A stretch of DNA of 26,124 nt from CAZTYI01 sp964466185 (GTDB taxonomy: Bacteria; Chlamydiota; Chlamydiia; Chlamydiales; SM23-39). This document shows, piece by piece, positions 15,425-22,704 of this stretch (position 1 is its first letter; each line of letters starts with the position of its first letter). The stretch covers positions 1 to 26,124 of the forward strand of contig CAYXMS010000021.1 in assembly GCA_964466185.1 (NCBI GenBank), read 5' to 3'. Below the pieces are notes generated by a model, which saw only the letters and a program-made list of their open reading frames with translations, was not told the DNA's origin and searched no databases. Position numbers and translations under genes: made by a program.

Positions 15425-15952
15425 TTACAGATTTAAATTCTGTTTATTTTGGTTTTCTGCTTGGGGCAATTGCTGGATAAAAAAAAGCGCTTCTTTTTTA
15501 TAGGGGCTATTTTTTTGCAGTAACACTTTTTTGTTTTTTAAATATTTTTTTTCTAAATCAGATTCGGTCAATAGGACAATCTCCATTTTAGCTAGGTTAA
15601 AGGTTTGTCCAAGTAGTCCCAGCTTCATTTTTTTAGGATCGAAAGACAGGGTAAAAAATCGTTTGCAGAGGATAGGCTTAAAACCTTTTAAAAAAATATA
15701 CTCATCTTTTAAAGACTGAACTTTTTTACTGCTGCTATTAAATTGAAGATTTATTTGGTTTTTAAAGATTTGCAGCCTGATCTTTTCCAGTGTTTTTAAA
15801 TACAGCTTTTCTTTGGCCATATCTTCTAACTGTTTTTTTTCCTGTTTCAGAAAAGAAACCGGCGAATAAATTAAAAAACCGGTTAAAGCGGTTAAAATGC
15901 TTAAAGCAATTAAAATTTCTATAAGTAGAAAAGATTTTTTTTGCTTGTTCAT
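15425..15952 (-). CDS. Minor pseudopilin, GspI-like, with Ser at -1
   Basis: A 175-residue protein from the ATG at 15952 (an in-frame TTG at 15964 would add four residues). The N-terminus is a prepilin motif, MNKQKKS-FLLIEILIALS: short basic leader, Phe8 at +1, Glu12 at +5 and a 20-residue hydrophobic helix. Ser7 replaces the usual Gly at -1. Size and its place as first gene of the three fit GspI, the minor pseudopilin that nucleates the GspI-J-K tip. In Chlamydia, as I recall, similar unnamed pseudopilin-like genes follow gspG in the type II cluster next to pepP and mutL. Here the rest of that cluster (gspD, E, F, G) is not in the window. Confidence 0.72.
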   Translation of the reverse strand: MNKQKKSFLLIEILIALSILTALTGFLIYSPVSFLKQEKKQLEDMAKEKLYLKTLEKIRLQIFKNQINLQFNSSSKKVQSLKDEYIFLKGFKPILCKRFFTLSFDPKKMKLGLLGQTFNLAKMEIVLLTESDLEKKYLKNKKVLLQKNSPYKKEALFFIQQLPQAENQNKQNLNL

Positions 15953-16108
15953 TTTTTTTGCCAATTAATTAATTAAAGGTTCAATAGTTTATCAATAGGC
16001 AGAAAAGTTTAACTGTAGTATTAATATTAAAAAAGAGGTTAAATTTTTTTGAAAAAGATTGTACAATTTTTGCAGCTGCTTTTTTATGCAAATTGATTTT
16101 TTTAAGTA

Positions 16109-16138
16109 GCTTGCATTTGTGGTATAAGCTTTGCAAGC
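16109..16138 (+). promoter_or_regulatory. Extended -10 promoter flanked by a 7-bp inverted repeat
   Basis: TGG-TATAAG at 16120-16128 is an extended -10 element 25 bases before the ATG at 16154. It is bracketed by GCTTGCA (16109-16115) and TGCAAGC (16132-16138), a perfect inverted repeat that could be an operator over the promoter. AAAGGTG at 16140-16146 is the ribosome binding site. No good -35 box is visible. Confidence 0.4.
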
Positions 16139-16153
16139 AAAAGGTGAATTTTT

Positions 16154-17128
16154 ATGTCTTTAGAGCCTAGGGGTTATTTTAATTGGCTGAGATATCGAGC
16201 TTTGCAGGATTCTTCGCTACAAGTAGAAGACTGGCAGATAGCGGATTTAAGAACAGATTCGCTAGAGAAGCTGTTCTTAAAATTAAAAAAAATAGATGTA
16301 GACATTGATAAGGCAACTTTTTATCAGGAAGCTGAAAACTGCAGCTCCCCAGAAGAACTGACTGTAAAACTGTTTGGCAATAAGGACAATATAGATCAGG
16401 TCTATTTACTGATTTTCGAACTGTGGCGCCGTCTTTTACCCGAAAAAGCGGGGCTTTCTCTATTTTGCGATGAACTGGACCATCTCATTTATCTTTACGA
16501 TGAGGGAAAATTGGAAAGCGATGAGAACTTACAGGATGCTTTAGCTGCTCTTTTGGATGTATTGGATGAAAACTTGGATTTGGGAGCAGATGCTCAAACG
16601 TTGTTTTCAGCTCTGGACAATTATTTGGGGCATGATTTGGAAGTTTTTCTTTATAATTATAGCTTTGATCAAATAGATGCTTCTAATGACTTGTATGCTG
16701 AAGACCTGATAGAAGATTTTTATGCTTTTGTAAAAATAAAAAAGTGGTTTGATTTTTTAAGAATTAAAATTGCCTCTAAAAAAGATGTAGTTGAAGCTAA
16801 TTTGATTTTGCAAAGCTTAATCCGGGAACTAGAGCAAAAACCTGACCTTGATTTACAGATAGAGATTTTAAAATTTATGGTGGAAATAGGTGATCCTGAA
16901 CTTTTTGTTGATTTAGCAAAACGTACTATCGGGTTAATTGATCAGGAAGAAGATTTTGTTGAGTTGGCAGAAATTATTTCCGATTATTACCGCCGCTTGG
17001 ATTTGGAAAAAAAGGAAAAATCTTTAAAAAAAATATTGGAAAAACATCGGAATGAAAAAAAAGCAGTTTCTAAATCTAAAACCTTAAATCAGCTTAGAAA
17101 AGAATTTGTCGAAATTTTAAGCGGCTGA
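16154..17128 (+). CDS. Acidic helical protein, unknown function
   Basis: A 324-residue soluble protein with no signal peptide, no membrane segment and few cysteines. It is rich in Asp, Glu and Leu (stretches such as ALLDVLDENLDLGAD and YLYDEGKLESDENLQD), suggesting an all-helical repeat-like fold, and ends in a basic tail (KKILEKHRNEKKAVSKSKT). I do not recognise the family and see no catalytic motif. AAAGGTG precedes the ATG by 7 bases and an extended -10 lies just upstream, so it is a separately expressed, real gene. Its last 40 bases overlap the end of the opposite-strand metallophosphoesterase gene. A lineage-specific cytoplasmic protein, perhaps a scaffold or chaperone-like factor, is possible but not shown. 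Confidence 0.8.
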   Translation: MSLEPRGYFNWLRYRALQDSSLQVEDWQIADLRTDSLEKLFLKLKKIDVDIDKATFYQEAENCSSPEELTVKLFGNKDNIDQVYLLIFELWRRLLPEKAGLSLFCDELDHLIYLYDEGKLESDENLQDALAALLDVLDENLDLGADAQTLFSALDNYLGHDLEVFLYNYSFDQIDASNDLYAEDLIEDFYAFVKIKKWFDFLRIKIASKKDVVEANLILQSLIRELEQKPDLDLQIEILKFMVEIGDPELFVDLAKRTIGLIDQEEDFVELAEIISDYYRRLDLEKKEKSLKKILEKHRNEKKAVSKSKTLNQLRKEFVEILSG

Positions 17129-17838
17129 AAATTTAAAAAGTCGGCAGAGCAGAGCAGATATTCAATTCCGTTTTTTACTCCAAACATTTTTGTTGTCTTT
17201 TTTAAATTATGTAAATGGCCGAATACGCAAATGTCAATATTATAAGCTTCTAAAAGCAAAGAACTGTTAGAATCTTTCAGATCAGCGCTGAGAGGCGGAA
17301 AATGGGTCATGGCTATTTTTAATTTTGCCGTTTGAGTTAAACAATTTAAAGAAGTTTTCAGTCTGAAAAGTTCTTTTTCATAAATTTTTTTTGATTTTTC
17401 CGGATCTTTTAAAGCACGGAAACCTTGAGCGCTTTTAACATATGCATCAAAGTTAAAATCAGGAGCGTCCCAAAGCCTTGCGCCGGCAATGCTGACAGAG
17501 CCGAAATCAAAAGCATCATTATGTAAAAAGTGTATAGAAGGGGGTAGCTTTGTTTTTAGTTTGCCCGAAGACGGCCACCAGTAATCGTGATTTCCTTTGA
17601 TGATCAGTTTTGTGCCAGGCAGGGCATCGATCCATGCTAGGTCTATGAGAGCCTTTTCCAGTTTTCCGGCCCAGGCAATATCTCCGGGAATTAATATCAA
17701 ATCTTCTTGGCCAACTGTTTTTTTCCAGTTTTTTTCGATTTTTTTTTGATAATTTATCCAGGGATTTCCAAATACTTCCATACTTTTGTCAGGTTTGGAA
17801 AAACAAAGATGCAAATCGGCAAGGGCGAATATGTTCAT
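17089..17838 (-). CDS. Calcineurin-like metallophosphoesterase
   Basis: A 249-residue phosphoesterase with the full two-metal set: ALADLHL (Asp8, His10), IPGDIAW (Asp53), KGNHDYWWP (Asn83, His84), MTHFPPL and FGHLHNL. It resembles the YkuE/Icc-like class of small predicted phosphohydrolases; the substrate (nucleotide, lipid or protein) cannot be told. No signal peptide, so cytoplasmic. The 3' end overlaps the convergent acidic-protein gene by 40 bases, so the last 12 or so codons (LKISTNSFLS) are constrained by both reading frames. glgC lies about 105 bases upstream on the same strand; I recall a similar phosphoesterase beside glgC in Chlamydia. Confidence 0.9.
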   Translation of the reverse strand: MNIFALADLHLCFSKPDKSMEVFGNPWINYQKKIEKNWKKTVGQEDLILIPGDIAWAGKLEKALIDLAWIDALPGTKLIIKGNHDYWWPSSGKLKTKLPPSIHFLHNDAFDFGSVSIAGARLWDAPDFNFDAYVKSAQGFRALKDPEKSKKIYEKELFRLKTSLNCLTQTAKLKIAMTHFPPLSADLKDSNSSLLLEAYNIDICVFGHLHNLKKTTKMFGVKNGIEYLLCSADFLNFQPLKISTNSFLS

Positions 17839-17943
17839 ATTTTAAGTTTAAAATAGAATTTGGGTTTTTTTCATTAAAATATAAATAAGATCTGTTATTT
17901 GCAGTTTTGAAAAAAATAAGAAGGCAATTTTTTTTTTAAAAAC

Positions 17944-19206
17944 CTAAAAAGTAAAATTGTCTTCCAAAATGGTATTTGCGGGAATAATAATAATACCGTT
18001 TCTGACAAATAGCTCTTCAGAGTCATAATTTTCCAGATTAAATTCGTTGGTGAGTTTGACATTATGTCCAATTCTAACCCCTTCGTCGATAATGGTTTTT
18101 TGAATCAGACAATTAGAACCGATAGAGTCATGTTTTTCTGATAAGTGGTAGCTTTGATGGCCTAAAATAATGCTGTTTTCAATAATAGAGTTGTGGCCGA
18201 TACGGCTTCTTTGGCCGATGATTGAATTTTTAACGGATTTTGCTTTGATAATCGAACCGTCGCAAATAATTGAAGAAGAAATAGAGCCGCCATGGATTTT
18301 AGCTCCGGGTAAGTGGGAAATCTTGGAATAAATAGGCCTTGTTTCATCATAAGTCCCTAAAGAAAAATGGCCTTGAATCAGGGAGAGATTAGCTTTGTAA
18401 AAAGAATCTATAGTGCCGATATCCTCCCAATATCCATTATATAAGAAGGCAAAGGTTTTACCTTTGTTCATTTGCAGAGGAATTAAATCTTTGCCAAAAT
18501 CTGCACCTTCTTCTTTAAGCAAAGATTCTAATGCCTGGCGTTTGAAAATATAAATGCCCATCGATCCCAAATGCGTCGCTTGATGGAGACATTCATGGCT
18601 GATTTTTTGATGGGCGGTTTCAGGCATTTTCAGCTCGTCTAGAAGCTTTTCATCTTTGGGCTTTTCTACAAATTCAGTAATTAAATTGTTTTCATTTATT
18701 TTTAAGACGCCCATACGGGAGGCTTCTTTTTGGCAGATCGGCATGGTAGCAATAGTTAGGTCCGCATCTTTTTCCAGAGCAAATTCCAGCATTTTGTGAA
18801 AGTCTATGTTATATAATTGATCGCCGGAGAGAATTAAAATATATTCGGTTGGATTTTTTAAAATTTTCTCAGCCGTTTTGCGGATAGCATCAGCTGTTCC
18901 CTCAAATAACTCTATTTGGCCATTGGAAAATTTATGCGGTGTTATAAATTTTATCGACTGAATATTATAGGTATTTTGGATATGATTTTTGAGTCCTTCG
19001 GCATTATACTGGGCAATTATAAAAATGTCTTTGATCTTGGAATTTAAAGAGTTGGAAATCGGAATGTCAATTAAACGGTAGCGTCCCCCAAACAAAACTG
19101 CCGGTTTGGCATGAAACAGTGTCAGAGGATACAGTCGCGTTCCCTGTCCGCCTGCCATCACAACAGAGCTAATGGAAATCTTGTGATTATTAATTTTCAG
19201 GAACAT
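17944..19206 (-). CDS. glgC: Glucose-1-phosphate adenylyltransferase (ADP-glucose pyrophosphorylase)
   Basis: A protein of about 420 residues that makes ADP-glucose for glycogen synthesis. The nucleotide-binding loop VVMAGGQGTRLYPLT, KPAVLFGGRYRLIDIPISN, ILILSGDQLYNIDF, ITEFVEKPK, YWEDIGTIDSFY and the C-terminal left-handed helix repeats (IIGQRSRIGHNSIIENSIIL) are all present. The ATG at 19206 is preferred: the longer frame begins with TTG at 19275 and adds 23 residues ahead of the conserved core, and a TACAAT -10-like box (19242-19247) lies inside that extension, 36 bases before the ATG. It implies that the organism stores glycogen, as Chlamydia does. The other glg genes are not in the window. 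Confidence 0.93.
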   Translation of the reverse strand: MFLKINNHKISISSVVMAGGQGTRLYPLTLFHAKPAVLFGGRYRLIDIPISNSLNSKIKDIFIIAQYNAEGLKNHIQNTYNIQSIKFITPHKFSNGQIELFEGTADAIRKTAEKILKNPTEYILILSGDQLYNIDFHKMLEFALEKDADLTIATMPICQKEASRMGVLKINENNLITEFVEKPKDEKLLDELKMPETAHQKISHECLHQATHLGSMGIYIFKRQALESLLKEEGADFGKDLIPLQMNKGKTFAFLYNGYWEDIGTIDSFYKANLSLIQGHFSLGTYDETRPIYSKISHLPGAKIHGGSISSSIICDGSIIKAKSVKNSIIGQRSRIGHNSIIENSIILGHQSYHLSEKHDSIGSNCLIQKTIIDEGVRIGHNVKLTNEFNLENYDSEELFVRNGIIIIPANTILEDNFTF

Positions 19207-19351
19207 CAGGTTGGTATTTGATAACTGATTACCCTCCCTAAATTGTACAGTAATGATGAAAGATTTATTAATCAATTGTAATTTTAAAATTAACTTGTGA
19301 GATTAATTTCAAAGTTTTTAATTAATTTTTAAGGCTTTAATTTTTAAAAGA

Positions 19352-20245
19352 TTAGGATTGTCTAAACAACTCTTCAGCATTTAAGCTGGAGCGTACTAAA
19401 GGAGAAGCCAGCATGGTTTTAATGCCTATTTTCCGGCCAAAATCGGCCAAGTCCCGGAAATTTTTTAGAGGCCAATATTTTTTAATGGGATAATGTTTTT
19501 TGCCAGGAGACAGATACTGTCCAATGGTGACAATATCGCAGCCGACAAGTGCTAAATCTCGAATTGTATTTTTGATCTCTTGAAAGGTTTCACCTAAGCC
19601 GATCATTAAACCTGATTTGATAAGTCTTTTATGTTGTGATTTTTTAGCATAAGTCAAAATTTTTAAGCTTTGTTCGTACGAGGCTTTTTGATCCCGGATT
19701 TTACAGGTGAGTCTTTCAACAGTTTCCAGATTATGGTTAAAAATATCAGGCTTTTGTTGAAGTACGAATTCCAAAGCTTCTAAATTACCAGAAAAATCAG
19801 AAGTTAAAATTTCTGTTGTAGCCTGTGGATTTTGTTTTTTTACCAGCTTTATGATTTGAGCTAAATGATAGGCCCCTCCATCTTTCAGATCGTCTCTTGT
19901 TACCATTGTAATAACAATATGGTTGAGTTTAAGTTTTTTAGCGCAAAGTGCAATATTGGAAGGTTCTTGCGGATCGGGAGGAAGTAATTTGGCTTTTTTC
20001 GATACAGCACAAAAAAGGCAATTGCGGCTGCAGTATTTGCCAAGAGTTAAAAAGGTTGCTCTTTTTTTAGCAAAACAGAAAAGTCGGTTAGGACATTGAG
20101 CTTCCTGGCAGACGGTATGCAAATGTGTTTTTTTTAAAAATAAAGATGTTTCTTTCAGCTTTTCCGCACGAGGCAGTATTTGATGCAACTGTCTTGGAAA
20201 ATGGGTTTTTGTTGTTTTTTTAACTGCCATTATTAATTTCTGCAT
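19352..20245 (-). CDS. lipA: Lipoyl synthase
   Basis: A 297-residue radical-SAM enzyme that inserts two sulfurs into protein-bound octanoyl groups. Both iron-sulfur sites are visible: the auxiliary cluster CxxxxCxxxxxC (Cys46, Cys51, Cys57 in CQEAQCPNRLFC) and the radical-SAM CxxxCxxC (Cys72, Cys76, Cys79 in CSRNCLFC). Further blocks are TMVTRDDLKDGGA, DIFNHNLETVERL, GLMIGLGE, TIGQYLSPG and the C-terminal VRSSLNAEE, whose RSSL arginine-serine pair ligates the auxiliary cluster. It lies 52 bases behind lpdA, whose product works with lipoylated E2 proteins. An internal ATG at 20230 is an alternative start. Confidence 0.96.
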   Translation of the reverse strand: MQKLIMAVKKTTKTHFPRQLHQILPRAEKLKETSLFLKKTHLHTVCQEAQCPNRLFCFAKKRATFLTLGKYCSRNCLFCAVSKKAKLLPPDPQEPSNIALCAKKLKLNHIVITMVTRDDLKDGGAYHLAQIIKLVKKQNPQATTEILTSDFSGNLEALEFVLQQKPDIFNHNLETVERLTCKIRDQKASYEQSLKILTYAKKSQHKRLIKSGLMIGLGETFQEIKNTIRDLALVGCDIVTIGQYLSPGKKHYPIKKYWPLKNFRDLADFGRKIGIKTMLASPLVRSSLNAEELFRQS

Positions 20246-20297
20246 AAAGTTTCATTTGTGCTCTCTAATCAACCAGTTTCTTTTGTGCCTCATAGCT

Positions 20298-21671
20298 TTA
20301 AACCTCTCTTTTTAGGGAGGGGTGATTGGCTATGTGCAAAGGGGTTTTTCTGCCCATTAAAGCTGCTTCAAATAAAGCTTCCGATAGGGTCGGATGAGGA
20401 TGGATAGTTTTTGCCAGCTGGTCTAAAGTAAGCTCGGAATTTATTGCCAAAGCCATTTCTGAAATTAAATAAGACACATTTTCTCCTAATAATTGAGCTC
20501 CTAGAATTTTTTTAGTTGTTTCTTCAAAAACTATTTTTACAACTCCTTCAGTCTCTTCTAAAGCAATTGCAATGCCTAAAGCTGTTAAAGGAAAAGTAGC
20601 CTCTTTTGCCTTTATGTTTTGGGCTAGGGCCTCTTTTAAACTCATGCCGCAGCAAGCAAGTTCCGGAGAAGTAAATAAAATAGCAGGGACTGCAGAATAA
20701 GACTGTTTTTGCTTATTGCCGGCTATGTTTTCTGCAGCCGTAATTCCTTGCTGCAAGGCTAAATGGGCCAGCTGTATTTTACCGGTCACATCGCCTACAG
20801 CATAGATATGAGCCAGTTTGGTTTGCATGTATTCGTTTACTTCTATACATCCATGCTGAGAAGCTGTTAAGCCGATTTTTGCTAAATTCAAATTTCCAGT
20901 TTCAATTTTTCTGCCGACAGCTAGCAAGACCTTTTCTGCTTCTATAGTTTTATCTTTAAGTTCAATAAGGGCTTGCCCTTCTGAATTTTGAATTTTTTGA
21001 ACAGGGGAGGACAATAGAATTTCTATACCTTGTTTTTGTAAAATCTTTTGATAAGAAGATACTATATTCTCATCGGCAAAAGATAGCAGTCTGTCGCAGG
21101 CTTCGATCAAAAACACTTTGGTGCCGATAGCATTAAAGAAAAAAGCAAATTCACAGCCAATGTACCCTCCTCCTATGATTGCCAGACTTTTTGGCTGATT
21201 GGTTAAATTTAAAATTGAATTAGAGTTAAAGACTGTTTTTTGATCCGTTTTGATCTGTTCTAAATCCAAAGGAGAAGATCCGGTAGCGATAATAATATTT
21301 TTAGCTTTTATAGTTTGTCCGTTGACTTCCAATTCATTTTTACCGGCAAAAACAGCTTTTCCCTGGATTACATTAACTTTGTGGCTTTTTAAAAGAAAAG
21401 ATAGCCCCTGCGCCATTTTCTGAACTTTTTGGTTTTTGTCATTGATGATTTGAGAAAGGTCCAAATGTCCTTGAAAGCCGAATTTTTTAGCTTTTTTAAA
21501 AAAAGCTGCTTTTTTGACTAGGATCTTGGTCGGAATACAGCCTACATTCAGACAGGTGCCTCCCAATTTATTTTCTTCTATTAAAACTGTTTTCAGATTC
21601 AGCTCAGAAGCTCTGACGGCCGCGGAATAGCCTCCAATGCCGCCTCCGATAACTGCTACATCAAATTCCAT
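20298..21671 (-). CDS. lpdA: Dihydrolipoamide dehydrogenase (E3)
   Basis: A 457-residue FAD-disulfide oxidoreductase shared by the pyruvate and 2-oxoglutarate dehydrogenase complexes and glycine cleavage. The N-terminal FAD site is VIGGGIGGYSAA, the redox disulfide is GGTCLNVGCIPTK (Cys40, Cys45), the NAD site is LAIIGGGYIGCEFAFFFNAIG, the second FAD motif is IYAVGDVTG, and the C-terminal dimer domain has TIHPHPTLSEALFEAA with the catalytic His-Glu pair. Length is normal for the family. It is the first gene of the lpdA-lipA unit. AAAGGTAA lies 4-5 bases before the ATG. E1 and E2 genes are not in the window. Confidence 0.96.
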   Translation of the reverse strand: MEFDVAVIGGGIGGYSAAVRASELNLKTVLIEENKLGGTCLNVGCIPTKILVKKAAFFKKAKKFGFQGHLDLSQIINDKNQKVQKMAQGLSFLLKSHKVNVIQGKAVFAGKNELEVNGQTIKAKNIIIATGSSPLDLEQIKTDQKTVFNSNSILNLTNQPKSLAIIGGGYIGCEFAFFFNAIGTKVFLIEACDRLLSFADENIVSSYQKILQKQGIEILLSSPVQKIQNSEGQALIELKDKTIEAEKVLLAVGRKIETGNLNLAKIGLTASQHGCIEVNEYMQTKLAHIYAVGDVTGKIQLAHLALQQGITAAENIAGNKQKQSYSAVPAILFTSPELACCGMSLKEALAQNIKAKEATFPLTALGIAIALEETEGVVKIVFEETTKKILGAQLLGENVSYLISEMALAINSELTLDQLAKTIHPHPTLSEALFEAALMGRKTPLHIANHPSLKREV

Positions 21672-21845
21672 GGTTTACCTTTAATAGATTGTTTTGCTTT
21701 TAGCTTTGCTTAAATTTTTTGATTTAACAATATGCTTTTTAATTTTTTTAAAAATTAAGCTTTAATTGTTAAGTTTAGCTTTTTTTTGCTTTGTTTGCAT
21801 CTTTAACATGCCATATAGCAAAACAAATATTAGGATTTTATTTTA

Positions 21846-21886
21846 TTGACATACTCCAACGTCTCAAGAACGTTGGAGTATGTCAA
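21846..21886. repeat. Perfect 17-bp inverted repeat, 7-base loop, between divergent genes
   Basis: TTGACATACTCCAACGT (21846-21862) is followed by CTCAAGA and then by its exact reverse complement (21870-21886). It lies in the 433-base stretch between lpdA (-) and the zinc-ribbon gene (+), 175 bases from one start and 218 from the other; nothing else in that stretch is recognisable apart from AT-rich runs. Neither side has a T-run of terminator length and both flanking genes point away, so it is not a terminator. It could be a large operator, a cruciform or the fused ends of a lost mobile element. Confidence 0.85.
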
Positions 21887-22104
21887 AAACATGGTATGGT
21901 GCATTTGGTTTTTTTTCTGTTAGTTTAGGCAAAATAACGGTTAATTGTTTTTTTTCTTCTATATATAATTTTTTAATTAAAAGACGTTACTGTGCAAAAT
22001 TTATAATATATTTGAAAAATTTTAAAAGGTATTTTTGATTTTTAGTTGAATTGAAAATATTTCTTCAGTACCTTAGAAGATGTCTTGGATAAGGAGATCT
22101 TAAT

Positions 22105-22704
22105 ATGCAGTCTAAAAAACGTATGAAAATGTGTTCTAATTGTGATGGAATGGTGGATTTGGATGTGATTATCTGCCCTTATTGCGGCTTTAACCTGTCG
22201 CAAACAGTTGTCTCGCCAACGGAAAAAAAAGAACCGACCCCGCCTTTGGAAGAGACTATTTCTGCGCTCTATCCGCCTCCTTATAAACCTAAGGCCTTTC
22301 AGGAAAACGAGTTTCAGGAAAGTTTAGCTGCTGCGGAAAATACAGAAGATCTAAAACAGGCTTCTTCTTTTAAGACTGCCACAGAAGTGTCTTCCGGCGC
22401 AGATCAAGTAGATGCTGCATTGTCTCGAGAAACGCAAAAGAGTAATTTAGCTGACAATCAACAAAAAGCAGCTTCTATAAATCAGGACAGCAGTGAGGAA
22501 ATTAGACAGAAAAAAACTATTTTTTCTACATTGCTATTTTCTTTGGGCGTAAATTTAATGCTTTTTTCTTTGTTTTTGTTATTTTTTTCAAAAAATGGAG
22601 AGCTTTTCCTGCGCTGGGATTCCAGCTTTTGGTATCTTTACAGTCTGATTGGCATGGGGCTGATTGGCGGAGGATACAAATTGTTAAACAAGATTAATTC
22701 TTAA
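22105..22704 (+). CDS. Zinc-ribbon membrane protein, unknown function
   Basis: A 199-residue protein in three parts. Residues 10-27 form a zinc ribbon (Cys10, Cys13 and Cys24, Cys27: CSNC and CPYC). A polar, probably disordered stretch follows (about 30-130) containing a proline-rich ALYPPPYKPK motif. Two C-terminal hydrophobic helices (about 137-158 and 175-195) anchor it with a short loop between. AAGGAG lies 8 bases before the ATG, so the start is secure. This is the layout of the widespread zinc-ribbon-plus-membrane proteins whose function is mostly unknown. It converges on secA; the stops of both genes use the same TTAA. Partner or role is not evident. Confidence 0.82.
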   Translation: MQSKKRMKMCSNCDGMVDLDVIICPYCGFNLSQTVVSPTEKKEPTPPLEETISALYPPPYKPKAFQENEFQESLAAAENTEDLKQASSFKTATEVSSGADQVDAALSRETQKSNLADNQQKAASINQDSSEEIRQKKTIFSTLLFSLGVNLMLFSLFLLFFSKNGELFLRWDSSFWYLYSLIGMGLIGGGYKLLNKINS

